Below are positions 7,814 to 13,875 of a stretch of 26,788 nucleotides of DNA, one piece after another. A program made the translations under genes and the position numbers. The stretch comes from an uncultured Bacteroidales bacterium (lineage in GTDB: Bacteria; Bacteroidota; Bacteroidia; Bacteroidales; UBA932), in the NCBI GenBank assembly GCA_900546395.1, contig URDD01000036.1, positions 1 to 26,788 of the forward strand, in the 5' to 3' direction. The notes under the pieces were generated by a model that ran no database searches, had not been told where the DNA came from, and saw only the letters and a list, made by a program, of their open reading frames with translations. Numbering within the stretch: the stretch's first letter is position 1; the number at the start of each line of letters is the position of its first letter.

Positions 7814-8323
7814 TCAGTTTTCCTGGGCGATACAGTCTACATTACTTCCGGTAATTTCATAAACATCACCCCTGTAGGTGATTTTACCTTTGTATTCGAG
7901 GTTGAAAATCACCACATCAGTGAATTTTTCCCCTGTTCCGCTTATTGATATTTCTGCCTTTGCCGGAAAACTGCCGTTTTTGACATTTATGTTCCTGACA
8001 GGATAAGGCTCCTGGATTGTCAGAAGTTTTCCTTCGGCCTGTACATTTTCAAAATATACGGCATTTCCCCCCAGTATATTCATAGTAACCGCCATTTCAT
8101 TTTTGGATTTTCCTTTTTTTACCAGATTCATCTGGCCTGATTCTGCAATCAGGTCAAATACCATCGGCTCAGTTCCTTCCGGGCTGCCCTGAGGTACTGC
8201 TGTGACAGTTCCGCTTGTCTTGAAAGTATAGTCTCCCTTGAATCGTGCCGCATTTTCTTTAGAGCATCCTGCCGCAAGCAGGATGACGGCTGCAATGACT
8301 GCTGTCTTCAATATTGTTTTCAT
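7814..8323 (-). CDS. Small lipoprotein of unknown function in the efflux operon
   Basis: A 169-residue protein with a clean lipoprotein signal peptide (residues 1-19, lipobox LAAGC with Cys20). After the lipidated Cys the rest is predicted mostly beta-strand: alternating hydrophobic and polar stretches such as 'YTFKTSGTVTAV', 'KLLTIQEPYPV', 'VVIFNLEYKGKITYRG'. This resembles a compact beta-sandwich or lipocalin-like domain. I do not recognise a named family. It sits between the TetR gene (69 bases upstream) and the adaptor gene (12 bases downstream) on the same strand, so it is almost certainly co-transcribed with the pump. A substrate-binding or envelope-stress role is conceivable but is inference from position only. 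Confidence 0.75.
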   Translation of the reverse strand: MKTILKTAVIAAVILLAAGCSKENAARFKGDYTFKTSGTVTAVPQGSPEGTEPMVFDLIAESGQMNLVKKGKSKNEMAVTMNILGGNAVYFENVQAEGKLLTIQEPYPVRNINVKNGSFPAKAEISISGTGEKFTDVVIFNLEYKGKITYRGDVYEITGSNVDCIAQEN

Positions 8324-8392
8324 ATCTATCTTATATTTCGCATGTAGTTTGATTTCTTCACTTTTGGGTTTGTTTCCGGGTCCAATCAGGAG

Positions 8393-8983
8393 CTATGTCC
8401 TGAATATAAGGAGTTCTACCATAGAATCGTGTGCGAGGCGGAGTGCATCATAGTCCCCGTTGACAGAGAATTGTATTTCTAGGCCTTTGAGTGTTGTCAG
8501 AACAAGTTTTGCAAAAGCTTCGCTGCTGATGTTTTCCGGCAGATTGCAGAGACGGCGACCTTCATCACTTACATAGGCGAAATAGCTGTATTCCCATTTG
8601 TCGAGTTCTTTTCTCAGAGAATCTACAGTTTCGGAAACTTCATTGCGTCCGTAGAGGTATGTGCAGTTCATATAATTCCAATATACTTTGGCACCGTGCA
8701 GAAGCTTCATACGTTCTGTAAGGTAAACAGTCAGCTGCCTTTTAATGTCTCCGGCATATTCTTTCTTGATTTCGCAAAGTCTGTCAGTGACTTGCTTCAT
8801 TTCTTTTTCAAGCACAGCCCTGAAAATAGCCAGCTTACTGTCAAAGTGGTAATATACGGATGCTTTGGCCTTGTGGGCGGCTTTTGCAATTTCGTCCATC
8901 GAGGTCTTCTCATAACCGTATTTTTCAAATAATATTTCAGCGGAATCGACAATTGATTCACGCACTTTGCCGATATCTTTCAT
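8393..8983 (-). CDS. TetR-family transcriptional regulator, first gene of the efflux operon
   Basis: A 196-residue one-component regulator. The N-terminal TetR helix-turn-helix is textbook: 'RESIVDSAEILFEKYGYEKTSMDEIAKAAHKAKASVYYHFDSKLAIFRAV' spans about residues 9-58, with the TSMDEIA and SVYYHFDSK helices. The C-terminal half is the variable ligand-binding/dimerisation domain. I start at ATG 8983 because the frame upstream to 9064 adds 27 residues with no TetR character that cover a good promoter. The gene leads the minus-strand unit tetR-lipoprotein-adaptor-RND-TolC. The likely scheme is autorepression of the operon, relieved when a pump substrate binds. That is the common arrangement for such regulators, not proven here. 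Confidence 0.9.
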   Translation of the reverse strand: MKDIGKVRESIVDSAEILFEKYGYEKTSMDEIAKAAHKAKASVYYHFDSKLAIFRAVLEKEMKQVTDRLCEIKKEYAGDIKRQLTVYLTERMKLLHGAKVYWNYMNCTYLYGRNEVSETVDSLRKELDKWEYSYFAYVSDEGRRLCNLPENISSEAFAKLVLTTLKGLEIQFSVNGDYDALRLAHDSMVELLIFRT

Positions 8984-9011
8984 AATTTTCAACCAAACTC
9001 GTTTTTTAGTA

Positions 9012-9042
9012 CAAAATTTATGCCTTTTATCACAATGCCAAA
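9012..9042 (-). promoter_or_regulatory. Candidate promoter of the efflux operon (tetR)
   Basis: On the minus strand TTTG (9042-9039) is followed after 18 bases by TAAATTTTG (9020-9012). This matches the Bacteroidota -33/-7 pair TTTG and TAnnTTTG with one extra base in the -7 box. The -7 box is 28 bases before the tetR ATG. No strong palindromic operator was recognised by eye. Confidence 0.55.
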
Positions 9043-9248
9043 GCAGTTTGTATCCAGGTGTCATTATTTATGACTATTACAGGGTCAGGGTGTTGGTAAA
9101 TTCAAGAAAATTTAATTAATTTTATACGCTGTATTTCCATAAGGGGAGCAGGAGAAAGCGTTTGGCTGGATGACAGGCAGTCTGATATATCGGACTTGAC
9201 TGAAAAAAACGGTTGAACGTCAGTTAGTAACATTAAAACAATAAAGAA

Positions 9249-10250
9249 ATGGAAAGAACCGATGCCTTCACAAAAGAGACCAGGGCTATGCTTGAAGATG
9301 AGATCCTCAAGTTCCCGGTCGAGAAAATGCAGGATCCTGACGGTGGATTTTTCGGACAGATGAAAGAAGAAGGAACTCTGGATGAGAATGAACCGAGGGA
9401 GGTAGTTCTGAATGCAAGAATTCTTTGGACTTATGCTGCTGGCTACAGGGTTTTGAAAAAAAAGGAATACCTGATGACAGCTACAAGGACAAAGGATTTT
9501 TTTGTTGAGCATTTTCTTGACCACAAATACGGAGGAGTCTATTGGTCATTGAATCCTGACGGTTCCAGACTTGATACTGGAAAGCGTTTCAGAGCTATGG
9601 GAGCAGCAATATACGGTCTGAGCGAATATGTCCGGGCTACAGGTGACGAGAGTGTCATGACATATGCCGTCAACTTGTTTGAAACTACTGAAAAGGAGGG
9701 ATTTGATCCGGCAACAGGTCTTTACAGGGATATGAAGTCAAGAGAGTGGGGTGATGCCGAGCCTCAGAAGAGCGAAGTATTCTGTACCCATCTCAATATT
9801 CTTGAAGGATACACAAATCTTTATAAAGTATGGAAAGAAGAGAGGCTGCGCTCACGCATAATCTACTTGCTGTCTGTATTTACAGATAAGTTGCAGGCTG
9901 ATTCGTCTGCCGGACAGGAGCATTCCTGCAAGCATATCGTAGAGGCGTCGTGGCAGATGCTGAAGGCTGCTTTTGCCGTAAAGGATATTTATGTTATTGA
10001 CAAGGTGAGACCTTTGGTTCAGCGGTTGCTTTCAAAGGCTTCAGAGGGAGACTGCGGTACACAGGCTTGCGAGAAGGCGGAAAAGATAGTTGCAGATCTG
10101 TGGGCATGGAAATATTTGAATGACACTGGAGCAGCCGGACGGGCGCTTGAATGCTGGGATTCTCTTAAAGAATTAGATGCTGACAAGAAATGTGGCAACT
10201 GTATGTTCCGTATGGCCAGAATGTGTGTGGAAGTATCGGAAATGTTCTGA
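9249..10250 (+). CDS. AGE-superfamily (N-acylglucosamine/cellobiose 2-epimerase-like) protein, probable pseudoenzyme
   Basis: The (alpha/alpha)6-barrel signature of the AGE family is easy to follow: 'LNARILWTYAAGYRV' (55-69), 'EHFLDHKYGGVYWSLNPDG' (87-105), 'AAIYGLSEYVRATGD' (119-133), 'THLNILEGYTNLYKVW' (180-195), 'KHIVEASW' (228-235) and 'ALECWDSLKE'. Compared with active epimerases several features are lost: the second His of THLH is Asn183; the C-terminal catalytic His of the C-P-Y-H motif appears to be Arg321 (CMFRMARMCVEV); the paired Trp of the WW-Q-AEA segment is missing; and loops before residues 229 and 315 are shortened. It is 333 residues rather than the usual 390-400. His229 is kept. 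The fold call is firm, but 2-epimerase activity looks unlikely. The gene is followed by a strong hairpin and then an aminopeptidase gene. Confidence 0.8.
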   Translation: MERTDAFTKETRAMLEDEILKFPVEKMQDPDGGFFGQMKEEGTLDENEPREVVLNARILWTYAAGYRVLKKKEYLMTATRTKDFFVEHFLDHKYGGVYWSLNPDGSRLDTGKRFRAMGAAIYGLSEYVRATGDESVMTYAVNLFETTEKEGFDPATGLYRDMKSREWGDAEPQKSEVFCTHLNILEGYTNLYKVWKEERLRSRIIYLLSVFTDKLQADSSAGQEHSCKHIVEASWQMLKAAFAVKDIYVIDKVRPLVQRLLSKASEGDCGTQACEKAEKIVADLWAWKYLNDTGAAGRALECWDSLKELDADKKCGNCMFRMARMCVEVSEMF

Positions 10251-10259
10251 CATTGATAA

Positions 10260-10292
10260 GGGGTCCGCTTTTATTGAAGAAAGGCGGACTCC
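10260..10292 (+). terminator. Strong 13-bp hairpin after the AGE-like gene
   Basis: GGGGTCCGCTTTT (10260-10272) pairs with AAAGGCGGACTCC (10280-10292) over 13 positions, two of them G-U, with a 7-base loop. It starts 10 bases after the stop codon. No T-run follows, so it may be a weak terminator, an attenuator or an mRNA-stabilising stem before the aminopeptidase gene. Confidence 0.5.
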
Positions 10293-10313
10293 GTAAAATT
10301 AATATATTAAAAC

Positions 10314-11768
10314 ATGTTTGATAAGGAAGTATATGTAAGAAGACGCGCAGAGTTGCAGAGACGGCTTTGTGCTATGATGCCGGAGGGAAAAGCCGGAATA
10401 GCTGTGTTCGTAGGAAATGCTGATGCACCGCAAAACTACAGGGGAAATGACTATAAATTCAGACAGGAGAGTTCATTTCTGTATTATTGGGGTATAGATG
10501 AGCCTTTCTTTGCTTCAGTGCTTGACCTTGATTCGGGAGAGGAGATTCTATATGGAAATGATGTCGATATAGATGATATCATATGGATGGGCCCCCAGCC
10601 GTCAGTGGCATCAAAAGCAGCTTCTGTAGGAGTGCAGAAGTCGGCATCTTATTCTGCTTTTGACCAGGCTGTTTCCAAGGCTGTAGCGCAGGGACGGGCC
10701 GTTCATTTCCTGCCGCCATCAAGGTATTACAACACAATGAAACTATCTTCTCTGACAGGATGTCCTTCGGAAAATATCCGTAAGGCTGCTCCTGTATGTG
10801 AATCTCTCGGCAAGTCTCCAGAATATGCTTCACTTGAAATGGTCAAGGCTGTCATTTCCATGCGTCTTGTAAAGGAAGAGTGCGAGATAGAAGAAATAGA
10901 TAAAGCTTGTGAAATAGGATATCTTATGCATACAGAGGCCCGCAGGAACTGCAAGCCAGGCGTATGTGAACAGGATATAGTAGGAAAGATGGAAGGTGTG
11001 ACAATCTCACGGGGTTGGGGAGTCTCCTTTGCTACGATTCTTTCACAGCACGGAGAGACGCTGCATAATCACAATCACAGTGGAATCATAACGCCGGGAA
11101 AACTTCTTCTCGTGGATGCAGGGGCTGAGAGCAATACTCATTATGCATCTGACTTTACCAGGACACTGCCTTGTGGCGGCAAGTTCACTTCAAAGCAGAG
11201 AGATGTATATGACATCGTCGTTGCCTGCAATGATCTGGCTTACGAACTGTCAAAACCAGGAACGGCATACCGCGATGTGCATCTTGCAGTAGCATCCAGG
11301 ATGCTATCCGGACTCAGGGACCTTGATTTGGTCCGCGGCGATGTTGACGATATGGTCAGTGAGGGGATAGCAGGCCTGTTCATGCCTCACGGACTCGGTC
11401 ACAATATGGGAATAGATGTCCATGATATGGAAGATTTGGGTGAAAATCTGGTAGGCTATGATCCTGATCAGACCAGAGCATCACAGCTGGGACTCGGTTC
11501 TCTCAGAATGGCCCGTAAGCTCGTTCCGGGCAATGTGATTACAGATGAACCCGGTATCTACTTTGTGCCTGCACTTATTTCCAAATGGAAAGAAGAAGGA
11601 ACAGACAAAGGTTTTGTCAATTATGCAAAACTTGGTGAATACCTTGACTTCGGTGGAATACGTCTTGAAGACGACCTTCTCATTACTGCTGACGGGTGCA
11701 GAAGGCTCGGACCTCACAGACTTCCGATCTATGCTGATGAAGTTGAATCGGCAATGGCGTCAGAATAA
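10314..11768 (+). CDS. pepP: Xaa-Pro aminopeptidase (aminopeptidase P, M24B)
   Basis: A 484-residue enzyme that removes N-terminal residues preceding proline. An N-terminal creatinase-like domain (about 1-170, with 'NYRGNDYKFRQESSFLYYWG') typical of PepP is followed by the pita-bread catalytic domain. All five dinuclear-metal ligands are visible: Asp268 (LLVDAGAE), Asp280 (ASDFTRT), His363 (HGLGHNMG), Glu412 (TDEPGIYF) and Glu452 (GIRLEDD). There is no signal peptide, so it should be cytoplasmic. Its TAA stop shares a base with the ATG of the DUF456 gene (TAATG), implying coupled translation. No TAnnTTTG box is seen directly upstream, so it may be read through from the AGE-like gene. Confidence 0.93.
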   Translation: MFDKEVYVRRRAELQRRLCAMMPEGKAGIAVFVGNADAPQNYRGNDYKFRQESSFLYYWGIDEPFFASVLDLDSGEEILYGNDVDIDDIIWMGPQPSVASKAASVGVQKSASYSAFDQAVSKAVAQGRAVHFLPPSRYYNTMKLSSLTGCPSENIRKAAPVCESLGKSPEYASLEMVKAVISMRLVKEECEIEEIDKACEIGYLMHTEARRNCKPGVCEQDIVGKMEGVTISRGWGVSFATILSQHGETLHNHNHSGIITPGKLLLVDAGAESNTHYASDFTRTLPCGGKFTSKQRDVYDIVVACNDLAYELSKPGTAYRDVHLAVASRMLSGLRDLDLVRGDVDDMVSEGIAGLFMPHGLGHNMGIDVHDMEDLGENLVGYDPDQTRASQLGLGSLRMARKLVPGNVITDEPGIYFVPALISKWKEEGTDKGFVNYAKLGEYLDFGGIRLEDDLLITADGCRRLGPHRLPIYADEVESAMASE

Positions 11769-12259
11769 TGGAAATAGTAATAGGTATTTTGGCAGTGCTT
11801 GCCGGTGTCATAGGTATCATCGGCAGCGTTCTTCCAGCACTTCCCGGCCCTCCGTTGACTTGGGTCGGGATGTTGCTTCTCTATTTTTGGGGTGGAACAA
11901 ACGGGGCAGGAGAGCATATGTCTCTTGCACTTTTGCTCATAATGTTGGGGGCGACAGTGGTCATAAGCATTCTTGACTATGTAGTTCCTCTTTATTTTAC
12001 GAAACTTACTGGCGGGACAAAATATGCGGGAAGAGGAGCTATGGCCGGTCTTGTTTTCGGACTATTCGTTGTTCCTCCAGTAGGTATGATTTTAGGTTCA
12101 TTTTTAGGAGCTTTCCTTGCAGAACTGTATTATGCACGCAAGAGTACGGGAGATGCCCTGAAATCGGCTTTCGGTTCATTTCTCGGCTTCCTGGCCGGAA
12201 CCGGTCTTAAGTTGGTGCTTTGCGGAGTTATGATGTATTACATTATAGTATATCTTTAA
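11768..12259 (+). CDS. DUF456 family small integral membrane protein
   Basis: A 163-residue, almost wholly hydrophobic protein with the DUF456 pattern: first helix 'VLAGVIGIIGSVLPALPGPPLTW' with the conserved proline/glycine-rich turn, then about four further membrane segments, including a glycine-rich 'GMILGSFLGAFLAELYYAR'. The function of the family is unknown. The start codon overlaps the stop of the aminopeptidase gene by one base, so the two are made together. The pairing may be historical rather than functional. It is followed 6 bases later by a GC-rich hairpin. Length is normal for the family. Confidence 0.88.
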   Translation: MEIVIGILAVLAGVIGIIGSVLPALPGPPLTWVGMLLLYFWGGTNGAGEHMSLALLLIMLGATVVISILDYVVPLYFTKLTGGTKYAGRGAMAGLVFGLFVVPPVGMILGSFLGAFLAELYYARKSTGDALKSAFGSFLGFLAGTGLKLVLCGVMMYYIIVYL

Positions 12260-12265
12260 AAGATA

Positions 12266-12295
12266 CCACCCCCGCGATTCACATCGCAGGGGTGG
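12266..12295 (+). terminator. GC-rich hairpin after the DUF456 gene
   Basis: CCACCCC and GCGA (12266-12277, with one unpaired C) pair with TCGC and GGGGTGG (12284-12295, one unpaired A) around a 6-base loop. The stem is very stable but is not followed by a T-run. It is followed by a distinctive AT-rich element (see 12304-12340). Confidence 0.6.
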
Positions 12296-12303
12296 CGCAA
12301 TTC

Positions 12304-12340
12304 TAACCTAAAACTTAACCTATGAAAAAACTATTCGTTT
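12304..12340 (+). other. Repeated heptamer TAACCTA and six-codon ORF after the hairpin
   Basis: TAACCTA occurs at 12304-12310 and again at 12316-12322, one helical-turn-like step (12 bases) apart. Overlapping the second copy is ATG AAA AAA CTA TTC GTT TAA (12321-12341), a six-codon frame encoding MKKLFV, the typical first residues of a Bacteroidota secreted-protein signal peptide, then a stop. It could be a leader-peptide/attenuator element or the remnant of a gene 5' end. No gene follows on the plus strand. Confidence 0.35.
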
Positions 12341-12368
12341 AAAATATATAGCAACTCCTGTGCCAAAA

Positions 12369-12390
12369 GTGTTTTAAATATTAAAAACAC
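12369..12390 (-). terminator. Terminator of the cyclophilin/HAD unit
   Basis: Reading the minus strand, GTGTTTTTAA, a TAT loop and TTAAAACAC form an AT-rich hairpin (one bulged base) followed by TTTTGG, 4 bases downstream of the HAD stop codon. This is a plausible intrinsic terminator. Confidence 0.55.
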
Positions 12391-12394
12391 GACA

Positions 12395-13084
12395 TTAAAT
12401 GAGAAAATCAGTGATTTTTCTGAAATTTTCTACTTCAATCGCTCTTTCTGACATTGGCATTTCCATAATTTCGTGCTCCCAAACCATATCATGAGGTACA
12501 TATATGGCGGTTCCCCCAATGGCTACAACAGGGGCAATATCTGATTTTACAGAGTTGCCTACCATAAGCAGGTTTTCCGGAGATACGGAATATTCGGCTG
12601 CCAGATTTGCATAATGCGCTTCATCTTTATTTTCCAGTACTTCTATATTCAGAAAGTATTTTGCCAGACCGGATTTGTAAAATTTGGCCTTTTGCTCCAT
12701 CTGTTCACCTTTTGTAGCAACGATAAGACTATATTTTCTGCTCAGGGCATCCAGAGTTTCCTGTACTCCGTCAATTATGACCAGATCATGGTTAAGTATG
12801 TTTGCCGTAATGGACTTCAGATTCAGGTAGATTTCCTGTGGTATACTTCCGCAGATTTCTGCAGCTGTATCCAAAAAACCTATGAGACAGGTCTTGGAGC
12901 CGTAACCGTAGACTGGAATGTTTTCTTCCTGCCATCTGTCAAACGTTTCCATAACCATGTTTTCCTGTGCGTATGAAGAAAGAAGCAAAGCGAACCTGCG
13001 CTTTGCTTCCCTGAAGTATATTTCATTTTCCCACAGAGTGTCATCTGCGTCAATGAATATGTGGCTTAAATGCTTTGGAATCAT
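12395..13084 (-). CDS. HAD-superfamily hydrolase (phosphatase-like)
   Basis: A 229-residue haloacid dehalogenase-type hydrolase. All four motifs are present: motif I 'FIDADDTLW' (nucleophile Asp12, acid/base Asp14), motif II 'IVATKG' (Thr), motif III Lys in 'EQKAKFYKSG', and motif IV 'MVGNSVKSDI' with the metal-binding Asp. A helical cap lies between motifs I and II, so it is a C1-cap enzyme of the phosphoglycolate phosphatase/YjjG-like kind. The physiological substrate cannot be inferred. Its ATG shares one base with the stop of the cyclophilin gene (TAATG on the minus strand), so the two are translationally coupled. The protein has no signal peptide and is cytoplasmic, unlike its exported neighbour. 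Confidence 0.88.
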   Translation of the reverse strand: MIPKHLSHIFIDADDTLWENEIYFREAKRRFALLLSSYAQENMVMETFDRWQEENIPVYGYGSKTCLIGFLDTAAEICGSIPQEIYLNLKSITANILNHDLVIIDGVQETLDALSRKYSLIVATKGEQMEQKAKFYKSGLAKYFLNIEVLENKDEAHYANLAAEYSVSPENLLMVGNSVKSDIAPVVAIGGTAIYVPHDMVWEHEIMEMPMSERAIEVENFRKITDFLI

Positions 13085-13776
13085 TATTCTGCCTTTGTTG
13101 TATCTGCTTCAGAAGCAGGCGCCGGCTGCTGGGCAAGTTCTGGACGGATAGAAATGATATGTATGTCTTTTACGGGACGGTCTCTTCCGTCAGTCTGTAC
13201 TGCAGCTATGCTGTCGATTACGTCAAATCCGGAAACAGTTTCGCCGAAAACAGTATATTGTCCGTCAAGTTGTGCGCAAGTCATAGGGTCCTGTACAATG
13301 TAGAACTGAGAACCGGAAGATTCTCTCATAGGGTTTGCGGCATCACCTCTACGGGCTGCAGCCAAGGCGCCTTTTATATGTTTGTGCTCGGGAACGAATT
13401 CTGCAGGGATTGTATAGCCGGGGCCGCCAGTGCCGTATTGTCCTGATTTTGCCGGATCCTTGGTGAGAGGGTCACCTGTCTGGATCATGAAACCGTTGAT
13501 TACACGATGGAACAGAAGACCGTCGAAAAATCCCTCTGAAGCGAGTTTTACGAAATTGTCTCTGTGTTTAGGGGTATCCTTGTAAAGCTTTACCTTGATT
13601 TCTCCCAGGTCAGTAGTTATGACCATTACCGGCTCTTCTGAAAGTTTTGCTGTGTCAAATGTCATTGTTTTCTCCTTTTCTTTTTCTTGTTCCTGTTTTG
13701 GCCCTGAGCAAGTACATGCTGCCGTCATTGCGGCTGCTCCTAAGAAGCACATAAGCCTGATTGTGAATTTTTTCAT
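13084..13776 (-). CDS. Cyclophilin-type peptidyl-prolyl cis-trans isomerase, exported lipoprotein
   Basis: A 230-residue protein with a signal peptide ending in a lipobox-like TAAC (Cys21), a charged Gln/Glu/Lys linker (about 25-36), then a cyclophilin domain from about residue 48: 'DLGEIKVKLYKDTPKHRDNFVKLA', 'FFDGLLFHRVINGFMIQTGDP' and 'GSQFYIVQDP'. The active-site Arg of FHRVI, Phe/Met/Gln of FMIQTGDP and the QF of GSQF are present. Such proteins help fold envelope proteins by isomerising X-Pro bonds. A Pro/Ala-rich tail follows the domain. The gene is divergent from the flippase gene, with back-to-back -7 boxes between them, and couples to the HAD gene downstream. Confidence 0.92.
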   Translation of the reverse strand: MKKFTIRLMCFLGAAAMTAACTCSGPKQEQEKEKEKTMTFDTAKLSEEPVMVITTDLGEIKVKLYKDTPKHRDNFVKLASEGFFDGLLFHRVINGFMIQTGDPLTKDPAKSGQYGTGGPGYTIPAEFVPEHKHIKGALAAARRGDAANPMRESSGSQFYIVQDPMTCAQLDGQYTVFGETVSGFDVIDSIAAVQTDGRDRPVKDIHIISIRPELAQQPAPASEADTTKAE

Positions 13777-13850
13777 TTTTCTTATGTTTTAAAGGACCAT
13801 CAAAAATACCTCATAAAATTTATAATGGCAAAATAAAAATAGCTTCCGGG

Positions 13851-13858
13851 CAAATTTA
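13851..13858 (-). promoter_or_regulatory. -7 box TAAATTTG for the cyclophilin gene
   Basis: Minus-strand TAAATTTG matches TAnnTTTG exactly and lies 74 bases upstream of the cyclophilin ATG. No TTTG -33 element was found at the usual distance. It abuts the oppositely oriented box of the flippase gene. Confidence 0.5.
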
Positions 13859-13859
13859 T

Positions 13860-13867
13860 TAAATTTG
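13860..13867 (+). promoter_or_regulatory. -7 box TAAATTTG for the flippase gene
   Basis: Exact TAnnTTTG match only 8 bases before the flippase ATG. Initiation about 7 bases downstream would give an mRNA that starts at or next to the ATG, so this gene may be leaderless. No -33 element was seen. Confidence 0.5.
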
Positions 13868-13875
13868 CGGCTATT

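Noticed and set aside
11545..11976. A 143-codon plus-strand frame across the aminopeptidase/DUF456 boundary
   Set aside because: It overlaps two well-supported genes in a different frame and its translation has no recognisable features.
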